The notes below the pieces were generated by a model. The model saw nothing but the letters and a program-made list of their open reading frames with translations, made no database searches and was not told the DNA's origin. From an uncultured Eubacteriales bacterium (GTDB taxonomy: Bacteria > Bacillota_A > Clostridia > Christensenellales > Aristaeellaceae), in contig CALVKX010000089.1 in NCBI GenBank assembly GCA_944333375.1, positions 1 through 7,949 of the forward strand: a stretch of 7,949 nt of DNA, written 5' to 3'. Positions 1-4,733 of the stretch are shown here, in pieces (the stretch's first letter is position 1; every line of letters starts with the position of its first letter). Made by a program: the position numbers and the translations under genes.

Positions 1-90
1 GGCGCGCGGCAGGCGCCAGACGCACAGGACCGCCAGAATGAGCGCAGCGGCGCTCTCCCCTGCCCGGTTTTGTATTTTCAACTGTCTCAT
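1..90 (-). CDS. 5' end of unidentified gene, possible membrane-anchored protein (partial, runs off window)
   Basis: Thirty codons are open from an ATG at 88-90 to the window edge. The translation starts MRQLKIQNRAG and continues into a hydrophobic run (AAALILAVLCVW, about residues 14-25), which looks like a signal peptide or N-terminal membrane helix after a basic N-terminus. A Shine-Dalgarno GGAG (plus 97-100) lies 6 nt before the ATG, inside the last sense codon and stop of the LCP gene, and only 3 nt separate that stop from this start. The two genes are therefore probably co-transcribed and translationally coupled. The start is supported by the RBS and spacing. The function cannot be told from this fragment; the LCP neighbour makes an envelope role plausible but unproven. 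Confidence 0.5.
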   Translation of the reverse strand, partial: MRQLKIQNRAGESAAALILAVLCVWRLPRA

Positions 91-93
91 CCT

Positions 94-1020
94 TTACTCC
101 ACCACGTCAAAGCTCTGGCTCTCCAGGAATTCGCTGAAGATCTTGCGGCTGTACTCAAAATCCACCTGCCGCGTCGCCATGCCCGCATAGGTGATGGGCT
201 CCATGGCCTCGTCGGGCGGCATCTGGATGCCCTCGGGCTCCACGCCGCGAAGCTCCATGGCGTACCCCACGGCTTCCAGCAGGTCAGCCATGCTCATGTT
301 GGTGGTCACGATGTTCTCCGACACGCTGGTCAAAAGCTGCAACGCGTCATCCAGCGACGCCTCGGCGTATTTGCCCGCCAGGGTGGTCAGCACCGTGCGG
401 ATGCGGCGGGTACGGCCGGAATCGCCGTCGCCGCCCACCTTGCGGATGCGCATGTAGATCACCGCTGCGTGCCCGCCGAACAGGTAGGTCCCCGCCTTGT
501 CCATGCTGGGGGTGGTTGCGTCGCGCGCGATGCGGTAGCGGTTGAGGTAGTCCGCCTCCGCGTCGGTCACGGTGATGTAGACGCCGCCCATGGCGTCAAT
601 GATGGTCTGGACATTGTCCATGCTGAAGATGATGTATTTGTCCACCTTCGCGCCAAAGTGCGTGCTGACGATCTCGCACAGCGCTTCCGGGCCGTAATTC
701 TTGGCGATGTAGGTGAAGCGCCCGATGCCCCCGTCCGGCCGCTTGATGAGCATCTCGCGCGAGAACGTGGTCAAAAGCACGCGCTTTGCGTCCACATCCA
801 GCGTCACCATCAGCACGCCGTCGGTATTGCCCAGGTTGTTGGCGTTGCCCTGCCAGTTGTCCACGCAGGCCATAAGGTAATGATACTGCCCGGAGCGCGG
901 CTCGGGGAGCGAGTCATAGTCCAGGGGGTAGATCTCCCGCGGCGTGGCCGCCAGCGCGGACGTTCCCGTCCCCATCAACAGCAGGGCCACCATAAGCCAG
1001 CACACAATCCGCTTTGCCAT
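94..1020 (-). CDS. Exported LytR-CpsA-Psr (LCP) family protein, divergent
   Basis: This 308-residue protein starts with a signal peptide or anchor (MAKR, hydrophobic 5-17, possible cut after ALA/A at 24-25). It then carries one LCP domain. Recognisable LCP landmarks are NTDGVLMVTLD (65-75, family form RSDT...), FSREMLI (86-92, family PRD), GGVYITV (145-151), and GGHAAVIYMRIRK (182-194) followed by GDSGRTRRIRTVL (199-211, family GDfgRteRQ). LCP enzymes act outside the membrane and transfer undecaprenyl-linked glycopolymers (teichoic acid, capsule) to peptidoglycan; they bind the pyrophosphate through conserved Arg and Asp residues. D67, R88, R191, R193, D200, R203 and R206 appear to be retained, but the Arg of RSD is Asn65 and the Asp of PRD is Glu89. 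The ATG at 1018-1020 has a strong AAGGAGG (1026-1032). It lies downstream of htpG on the same strand and no convincing own promoter was found. Family call is good; substrate is unknown. Confidence 0.85.
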   Translation of the reverse strand: MAKRIVCWLMVALLLMGTGTSALAATPREIYPLDYDSLPEPRSGQYHYLMACVDNWQGNANNLGNTDGVLMVTLDVDAKRVLLTTFSREMLIKRPDGGIGRFTYIAKNYGPEALCEIVSTHFGAKVDKYIIFSMDNVQTIIDAMGGVYITVTDAEADYLNRYRIARDATTPSMDKAGTYLFGGHAAVIYMRIRKVGGDGDSGRTRRIRTVLTTLAGKYAEASLDDALQLLTSVSENIVTTNMSMADLLEAVGYAMELRGVEPEGIQMPPDEAMEPITYAGMATRQVDFEYSRKIFSEFLESQSFDVVE

Positions 1021-1033
1021 CAGCGCCTCCTTC

Positions 1034-1050
1034 GGCCGTCCAGGGCGGCC
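1034..1050 (-). other. Small hairpin just upstream of the LCP ribosome binding site
   Basis: GGCCG and CGGCC form a 5-bp inverted repeat around a 7-nt loop, ending 1 nt before the AAGGAGG that serves the LCP gene. In RNA it could affect access to the ribosome binding site. The stem is short and GC-rich DNA makes such pairs common, so a function is only possible. Confidence 0.25.
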
Positions 1051-1070
1051 TGTCGCTTTTCATTCGGATG

Positions 1071-1107
1071 AAAAAACCCCGTACGGGGGGATGCGGGCCC
1101 TGCCCGC
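1071..1107 (-). terminator. Probable intrinsic terminator or attenuator between htpG and the LCP gene
   Basis: Read on the minus strand, a GCGGGC-AGG-GCCCGC hairpin (plus 1093-1107) is followed by CCCCGTACGGGG (1077-1088) and then TTTTTT (1071-1076). The second stem has only four G-C pairs with a GTAC loop, but it directly abuts the T-run as an intrinsic terminator should. It lies about 75-110 nt past the htpG stop and about 50 nt before the LCP start. It could end htpG transcripts or tune read-through into the LCP gene. There is no room for a promoter between the T-run and the LCP ribosome binding site, which favours partial read-through. Confidence 0.45.
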
Positions 1108-1136
1108 AAAACCCACCATACAAGGTATACGCGCTC

Positions 1137-1164
1137 GGCCGGAAAAACCCTGCTTTTTCCGGCC
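1137..1164. repeat. Perfect 11-bp inverted repeat downstream of htpG
   Basis: GGCCGGAAAAA (1137-1147) and TTTTTCCGGCC (1154-1164) pair perfectly around a 6-nt loop, starting 17 nt past the htpG stop codon. It is not followed by a T-run on either strand, so it is not a canonical terminator. It may protect the 3' end of htpG mRNA or act with the T-run hairpin further downstream. Confidence 0.6.
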
Positions 1165-1181
1165 AAAATGTTACATGATTG

Positions 1182-3038
1182 TTAACGCTCGCTGAGCATC
1201 TCCAGCAGCTTGTTGCTGCGATTGAGGAAAGCCGTCACCTCGTCCTTTTCCAGCGGACGGGTGCTCATGCGGGCCAGGTCGTAGAGCTGAGCGGCCATAA
1301 GGTCGCGCTTCTCGCCCTCCTCAGCCGCCAAAAGCCCCTGGATGACGGGGTTGGAGGCGTTGAGCACCAGGGTGTGCGTCTCGGGCAGCTTAAAGTCCTG
1401 GCCGTAGATGCGGCTCATCTCACTGAAGCGGCGGCCCTGCTCCTCCTGGGTGAGCATGGCGGGCAGGCTCTCATCCTTGAGCGCCGAGAGCTTCACCGTC
1501 AGGTCCTCCTTGCCGGTGGCCTTGCGGAAGATTTCGGCAAGCGCCTTTTCGCCCTCCTCGCTGCGCTTTTTCTCCTCCTCGCTCATCTCCTTCTGGAAGG
1601 TCTGGCTGTCGGCGTCCACCCGCGCGAAGGTCAGCCCCTCCACACCCGCGGAATACTCCATGAAGCTGAGGAAGTTGAGGTCGATGAGCGCGTCCATCAC
1701 CACCACGTCGATGCCCTCGGCGTCATACATGGCCACGCTCGCGCTCTGGCGGGTGGGATCGTTGGTATAGATGACCTTCTTGCCGCCGAGCTTGCCCTCG
1801 TTCTTGGACAGGTATTCGCTCAGGGTCAGGTACTCACCCTTCGTGGTCTTGTACAGAAGCGTGTCCTTGACCTGGTCGAAGAACTTGCTGTCGCGCATGC
1901 AGCCGTACTTGACGAAGGGATGGATGTCGTCCCAGTACTTCTGATAGTTGTCGCGCTCGGTGTTGAACAGCCCGGTCAGCTTGTCCGCCACCTTGCGGGT
2001 GATGTAGGCGGAGAGCTTTTTGACGTAGCCGTCGTTTTGCAGGAAGCTGCGGCTGACGTTGAGCGGCAGGTCGGGGCAGTCGATGACGCCCTTGAGGAGC
2101 ATGAGAAACTCCGGGATGACCTCCTTGATGTTGTCGGCCACGAACACCTGGCCGCTGAAGAGCTTGATCTCGCCCTCGCGGGTGCCAAAGTCGTTGGTCA
2201 GCTTGGGGAAGTAGAGGATGCCCTTGAGGTTGAAGGGGTAGTCCACGTTGAGATGGACGTAGAACAGGGGGTCGTCGAAGGTATGGAACACGTCGCGATA
2301 GAATTTTTTGTATTCCTCGTCCGTGCAGTCCTTGGGGGCCTTGAGCCACAGGGCGGGCGTGTCGTTCATCAGCTCCGGCCCCCTGGGCTCCTTGGGCTCC
2401 TCGCCCTCCTTGGGTTCTTCCTCCTTGCGCTTTACGTCAAAGTAGACCGGCGTGGCCATGAAGCCGCAATAGCGCCTGAGCACCTCGCGCACGCGGTACT
2501 CCTGCAAAAAGTCCTTCTCTTCCTCGCTGATGTGCAAAATCACGTCCGTTCCGCGCGCGGCCCGGCTGCCGTCCTCCATGGCAAAGGACATACCGTCCTC
2601 GCTGGTCCAGCGCACCGGGGCGGCGCCCTCCGCGCCGCTGAGGGTGTCGATGGTCACGCGGTCGGCCACCATGAACGCCGAGTAGAAGCCCAGGCCAAAA
2701 TGCCCGATGATGCCGCCCTTGTCGTCCCCCTCATAGTTCTTCAAAAACTCTTCCGCGCCCGAAAACGCCACCTGGTTGATGTATTTCTCCACTTCCTCGG
2801 CCGTCATGCCGATGCCGTTGTCGCTGAAGCGCAACTCTCCCTTCTCCGTGTCCAGCGTCACCGTTACCCGGTAATCCTCCTCCTGTCCGGGATGAAGCAT
2901 CTTTTCTTTCGTAATGGCATCGCAGCCATTGGATACCATCTCGCGGATAAAAATATCCTTGTCGGAATACAGCCACCGCTTGATGATCGGCATGATGTTC
3001 TGCGCGTGGATGGAAATGTTGCCCTGTTGATTGGTCAT
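1182..3038 (-). CDS. htpG: Molecular chaperone HtpG (bacterial Hsp90)
   Basis: HtpG is the cytoplasmic homodimeric ATP-dependent chaperone of the Hsp90 family. The 618-residue length matches the family. The N-terminal GHKL ATPase domain (about 1-200) shows IREMVSNGCDAITK (31-44) with catalytic Glu33 and Asn37, DNGIGMT (73-79), and GHFGLGFYSAF (112-122), the lid and nucleotide-binding segment. The usual SNASDA is SNGCDA here. A charged Lys/Glu/Pro linker (203-222) joins it to the middle domain, which has LPLNVSRSFLQ (324-334) with Arg330 at the position of the gamma-phosphate-sensing Arg. A dimerisation-type C-terminal domain follows, ending without the eukaryotic MEEVD. I chose the ATG at 3036-3038 because AGGAGGC (3045-3051) sits 6 nt before it and MTNQQGNISIHAQNI aligns with the family start. 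The in-frame ATG at 3162-3164 lies upstream of the promoter and inside the CIRCE element. Regulation by HrcA is indicated by the CIRCE upstream. Confidence 0.97.
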   Translation of the reverse strand: MTNQQGNISIHAQNIMPIIKRWLYSDKDIFIREMVSNGCDAITKEKMLHPGQEEDYRVTVTLDTEKGELRFSDNGIGMTAEEVEKYINQVAFSGAEEFLKNYEGDDKGGIIGHFGLGFYSAFMVADRVTIDTLSGAEGAAPVRWTSEDGMSFAMEDGSRAARGTDVILHISEEEKDFLQEYRVREVLRRYCGFMATPVYFDVKRKEEEPKEGEEPKEPRGPELMNDTPALWLKAPKDCTDEEYKKFYRDVFHTFDDPLFYVHLNVDYPFNLKGILYFPKLTNDFGTREGEIKLFSGQVFVADNIKEVIPEFLMLLKGVIDCPDLPLNVSRSFLQNDGYVKKLSAYITRKVADKLTGLFNTERDNYQKYWDDIHPFVKYGCMRDSKFFDQVKDTLLYKTTKGEYLTLSEYLSKNEGKLGGKKVIYTNDPTRQSASVAMYDAEGIDVVVMDALIDLNFLSFMEYSAGVEGLTFARVDADSQTFQKEMSEEEKKRSEEGEKALAEIFRKATGKEDLTVKLSALKDESLPAMLTQEEQGRRFSEMSRIYGQDFKLPETHTLVLNASNPVIQGLLAAEEGEKRDLMAAQLYDLARMSTRPLEKDEVTAFLNRSNKLLEMLSER

Positions 3039-3117
3039 GGCTTTGCCTCCTGAAAAACCGGCCCGTCCGCCGGGCTGAAATGCTGTTTTGCAAAACGCTT
3101 TGCGCCTTGCAGCCCTT

Positions 3118-3146
3118 ATTGTAGCAGAGCGGATGGGAAAAAGCAA
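3118..3146 (-). promoter_or_regulatory. Sigma-A-type promoter of htpG
   Basis: On the minus strand TTGCTT (plus 3141-3146) and TACAAT (3118-3123) are separated by 17 nt. A TG precedes the -10 at the extended -10 position (CTGCTACAAT). Transcription would begin near 3111, giving a leader of about 70 nt before the htpG start. The CIRCE lies immediately upstream, not downstream, of the -35. Confidence 0.75.
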
Positions 3147-3147
3147 C

Positions 3148-3180
3148 AAAAAATTAGCACTCATCTAAAATGAGTGCTAA
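3148..3180 (-). terminator. Intrinsic terminator coinciding with the CIRCE element
   Basis: Transcribed from the minus strand, the CIRCE arms extend to a perfect 11-bp stem (TTAGCACTCAT / ATGAGTGCTAA) with the 5-nt loop TTTAG. It is followed directly by six T (plus 3148-3153 is AAAAAA). This is the layout of a Rho-independent terminator for the small gene at 3161-3358. The opposite strand has no T-run after the hairpin. The stem is only moderately GC-rich, so the efficiency is uncertain. Confidence 0.55.
3154..3180. promoter_or_regulatory. CIRCE operator (HrcA binding site)
   Basis: TTAGCACTC (3154-3162), a 9-nt spacer, and GAGTGCTAA (3172-3180) match the CIRCE consensus TTAGCACTC-N9-GAGTGCTAA at every position. 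CIRCE is the operator of the heat-shock repressor HrcA, whose folding depends on GroEL. Here it lies 7 nt upstream of the htpG -35 hexamer, centred near -56 relative to the predicted start site. It also contains the stop codon of the 65-codon gene upstream. CIRCE more often lies between or over the promoter and the start codon, so the repression geometry is unusual. Confidence 0.95.
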
Positions 3181-3358
3181 CAAACTCCCGTACCCGGGTA
3201 TCTTCCGCCGCCGGGCGGCCTACGGTGGCAAAGCGTTCGGCCTGGGCCTCATCGACGGCCCTGAGCAGCCTGGCCGCACAGGCCGTCAATCCTTCCTGGT
3301 AGAGCTGCTGCGCGCGCCTGCGCAGAAAAACAAATTCGACCGGGTCCTGCTTCGTCAT
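3161..3358 (-). CDS. Small Arg/Ala-rich hypothetical protein (65 aa)
   Basis: The protein begins MTKQDPVEFVFLRRRAQQLY and ends VREFVSTHFR. I do not recognise a family. It has no signal peptide or membrane segment and is rich in Arg, Ala and Glu; residues about 8-45 could form amphipathic helices, so a small cytoplasmic, possibly nucleic-acid- or protein-binding product is conceivable. It is probably real: the ATG at 3356-3358 is preceded 6 nt upstream by GGAGGG (3365-3370), a fair promoter lies 57 nt further upstream, and a hairpin plus T-run covers its end. The stop TGA (3161-3163) is inside the CIRCE element, so the last codons are constrained by the operator. An upstream in-frame ATG at 3404-3406 has no comparable ribosome binding site. 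It sits directly before htpG on the same strand, which may mean shared stress control. Confidence 0.6.
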   Translation of the reverse strand: MTKQDPVEFVFLRRRAQQLYQEGLTACAARLLRAVDEAQAERFATVGRPAAEDTRVREFVSTHFR

Positions 3359-3414
3359 GGCGATCCCTCCCCGTATGTATGGACAAATCCTGTCAAGAGT
3401 TATCATCCGTCATC

Positions 3415-3443
3415 AGCATACGCGAGGATTCCCGCTTTTGCAA
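3415..3443 (-). promoter_or_regulatory. Predicted promoter of the 65-codon gene
   Basis: On the minus strand TTGCAA (3438-3443) and TATGCT (3415-3420) are spaced by 17 nt, a fair sigma-A match. The predicted start near 3408 leaves a leader of about 50 nt. A TTGACA further down (plus 3391-3396) has no convincing -10 partner. Confidence 0.45.
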
Positions 3444-3546
3444 GGTCTGTCTTTGTCGAACGCTGTCAAACCCGGCATTTCCACGCGGTTTTTTGGAATC
3501 CAAATGGGAAGGAGCAAAAACAGCGGCGTTTTTTCCCGATTTTGGC

Positions 3547-3575
3547 TTGAAAATGGCAGGTCATTTCTGTATACT
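3547..3575 (+). promoter_or_regulatory. Sigma-A-type promoter of the secreted-paralogue operon
   Basis: TTGAAA (3547-3552) and TATACT (3570-3575) are spaced by exactly 17 nt, close to the TTGACA/TATAAT consensus. The start site would be near 3582, giving a short leader of about 25 nt that contains the ribosome binding site of the first gene. The region between this promoter and the divergent one at 3415-3443 holds no gene. Confidence 0.75.
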
Positions 3576-3589
3576 TAATACAATTACGA

Positions 3590-3596
3590 AAGGAAG
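3590..3596 (+). promoter_or_regulatory. Ribosome binding site supporting a TTG start
   Basis: AAGGAAG lies 9 nt before the TTG at 3606-3608. Starting at this TTG gives a complete signal peptide with a KRK n-region. The next in-frame ATG is nine codons later, inside the hydrophobic core, and has no ribosome binding site, so TTG is the likely start. Confidence 0.65.
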
Positions 3597-3605
3597 TGCA
3601 TCTCC

Positions 3606-4109
3606 TTGAAACGAAAAATCGGTTTGCTTCTGATGCTTGTTTTTGTGTTCCTCTCCTCAACAGGCGCGTTCGCGGATGACCTGCAGTTCGCCAGCAGCCG
3701 CGAGGTCGCCGCCGCGCTCGACGAAGCGGGCCTCATCTACGCGCAGTCGGGCAGCACCGCCTCCTGCGACGCCCTCCTCATCAACTATACGCCCTCCGCC
3801 GCGACGCAGCTTTCGAAGATCTCCGTCATCCTCATGATCTATGAAGGCAGCGCTGCCGTTTTAAGCCTCGCCATCACCGACATCGACAATTCGGACATGC
3901 TCGCCCTCTATGAGGCCCTTGAAGGCATCAACGGTTCCGTCTCCTTTGTCCGCTTTCTCTATGATGCGGCAAACAACCGCATCTATTCCCAGGTGGACAT
4001 CCCCTATCTGGAGGACGCGGACTTCGGCAGGATGGTGGAGCGCTATGCTTACATCACCGCCCTGGTGATCGACCAGCATTACGAAGAGCTGGCGGCTCTG
4101 AAAAAGTAA
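3606..4109 (+). CDS. Secreted protein, first of two tandem paralogues (YbjN-like pattern, tentative)
   Basis: This 167-residue protein begins at TTG with a clear signal peptide (MKRK, hydrophobic 5-16, likely cut AFA|DD after residue 23) and has no other membrane segment or sorting signal, so it should be released outside the cell. The mature part (about 144 residues) is one alpha/beta-looking domain. It aligns co-linearly with the product of the next gene: LYE at 101-103, N109, RFLY (116-119), Y127, FG (140-141) and Y159 match at an offset of one residue. The order of a strand-rich first half, a YExxxxxN helix, an R-F/W-L-Y strand, a second strand and a long final helix recalls YbjN-family proteins, which resemble type III secretion chaperones. 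That is a pattern impression, not a domain hit. It has its own strong promoter and is followed 27 nt later by its paralogue. Function unknown. Confidence 0.85.
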   Translation: MKRKIGLLLMLVFVFLSSTGAFADDLQFASSREVAAALDEAGLIYAQSGSTASCDALLINYTPSAATQLSKISVILMIYEGSAAVLSLAITDIDNSDMLALYEALEGINGSVSFVRFLYDAANNRIYSQVDIPYLEDADFGRMVERYAYITALVIDQHYEELAALKK

Positions 4110-4136
4110 GCGGCCTGCGAAGGAGGAAATAACGCC

Positions 4137-4643
4137 ATGAAAAAACTGTTTTGCGCGCTGTGCTGCGCGATGCTGCTGCTTCCTGCCATGACCTGCGCCC
4201 TGGCCGGGGAGCTTTCCACCGCCACGTCCCTCAAGGCCTACCTGCCCACCGCCGGCTGGGACGACTACACGGCTACCGACACCGACGGCGACGGCTTTGA
4301 CGATGAGATCATGATTTCCTACAACGCCAACGGCCAGACCGACTCGGACACCATCGACATCTACTGTCAGTGTTTCGACGGCGCCGGCCGCGTGATCTGC
4401 CGCCTGTGCGATGTGCCGGAGGACGCCGACCCGCTGAAGGTCTACGAGCAGATCAATGAATTCAATTTTAACCTCAACCTGGGCCGCTGGCTGTACAACG
4501 AGGAAGGCGGCTATGTGTACTATACTCAGGAAGTCTACCTTGTGGACGAGGACAGCTTCGGCGCCTATGCCCTTGCCTTCATGGAACGGGCCGCCTCCTA
4601 CGTGTACTCCTTCTACGGCCGCTTCACCTCTGCCATCCAGTAA
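4137..4643 (+). CDS. Secreted protein, second tandem paralogue, with Asp-rich loop and Cys cluster
   Basis: This 168-residue protein has a signal peptide (MKK, hydrophobic 4-18, likely cut ALA|GE after residue 23) and a mature domain paralogous to the preceding gene: VYE at 102-104, N110, RWLY (117-120), Y128 and FG (141-142). It differs in two ways. Residues 48-57 read DTDGDGFDDE, a DxDxDG loop as in thrombospondin type 3, dockerin or EF-hand-like calcium sites, where the first paralogue has a shorter loop without this motif. Residues 77-91 contain Cys77, Cys79, Cys88 and Cys91 in a CxC-x8-CxxC arrangement on a probable beta hairpin, which could form disulfides or bind metal. The ATG is preceded by AGGAGG (about 4121-4126). 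The 27-nt gap to the upstream gene and the terminator after it indicate a two-gene operon. Function unknown. Confidence 0.85.
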   Translation: MKKLFCALCCAMLLLPAMTCALAGELSTATSLKAYLPTAGWDDYTATDTDGDGFDDEIMISYNANGQTDSDTIDIYCQCFDGAGRVICRLCDVPEDADPLKVYEQINEFNFNLNLGRWLYNEEGGYVYYTQEVYLVDEDSFGAYALAFMERAASYVYSFYGRFTSAIQ

Positions 4644-4660
4644 CCCTCCCAAACCAAAAG

Positions 4661-4693
4661 AGCGTCCATGCCCGCAGCCCGGGCATGGACGCT
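4661..4693. terminator. Bidirectional intrinsic terminator between convergent genes
   Basis: AGCGTCCATGCCCG (4661-4674) pairs perfectly with CGGGCATGGACGCT (4680-4693) around a 5-nt loop, a 14-bp stem. On the plus strand it is followed by TTTGGTTTG and on the minus strand by CTTTTGGTTTG, both moderately T-rich. It starts 17 nt after the stop of the plus-strand operon and 40 nt past the stop of the convergent surface-protein gene, so it probably serves both. Confidence 0.85.
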
Positions 4694-4733
4694 TTGGTTT
4701 GTCCAAAAACGGTTTGGGAGCGGCAGGCCCGGC

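Noticed and set aside
70..1071. Plus-strand 333-codon open frame opposite the LCP gene
   Set aside because: The translation is rich in His, Arg and Ala with no domain, and the opposite strand holds a clear LCP protein with a strong ribosome binding site.
1179..3053. Plus-strand 624-codon open frame opposite htpG
   Set aside because: It is an antisense shadow of a GC-rich gene. The minus frame carries full Hsp90 motifs, a ribosome binding site and a promoter; the plus frame has a low-complexity Leu/His/Val/Ala composition and no recognisable domain.
3039..3164. Upstream in-frame ATG extending HtpG by 42 residues
   Set aside because: The ATG lies inside the CIRCE and upstream of the predicted promoter, so it would not be on the main mRNA; the extension does not resemble HtpG.
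3376..3396. GACA...TGTC inverted repeat near the TTGACA on the minus strand as a regulator site
   Set aside because: The arms are only 4 bp, and it fits no operator consensus I can name.
4137..4205. Lipoprotein signal in the second paralogue (Cys20)
   Set aside because: The residues before Cys20 are AMT, which does not fit a lipobox; the ALA|GE site at 23 fits ordinary signal peptidase cleavage and matches the sister protein.
3861..4706. Minus-strand 281-codon open frame opposite the secreted paralogues
   Set aside because: It spans two separate plus-strand genes and their terminator, while those genes have signal peptides, ribosome binding sites and a promoter.
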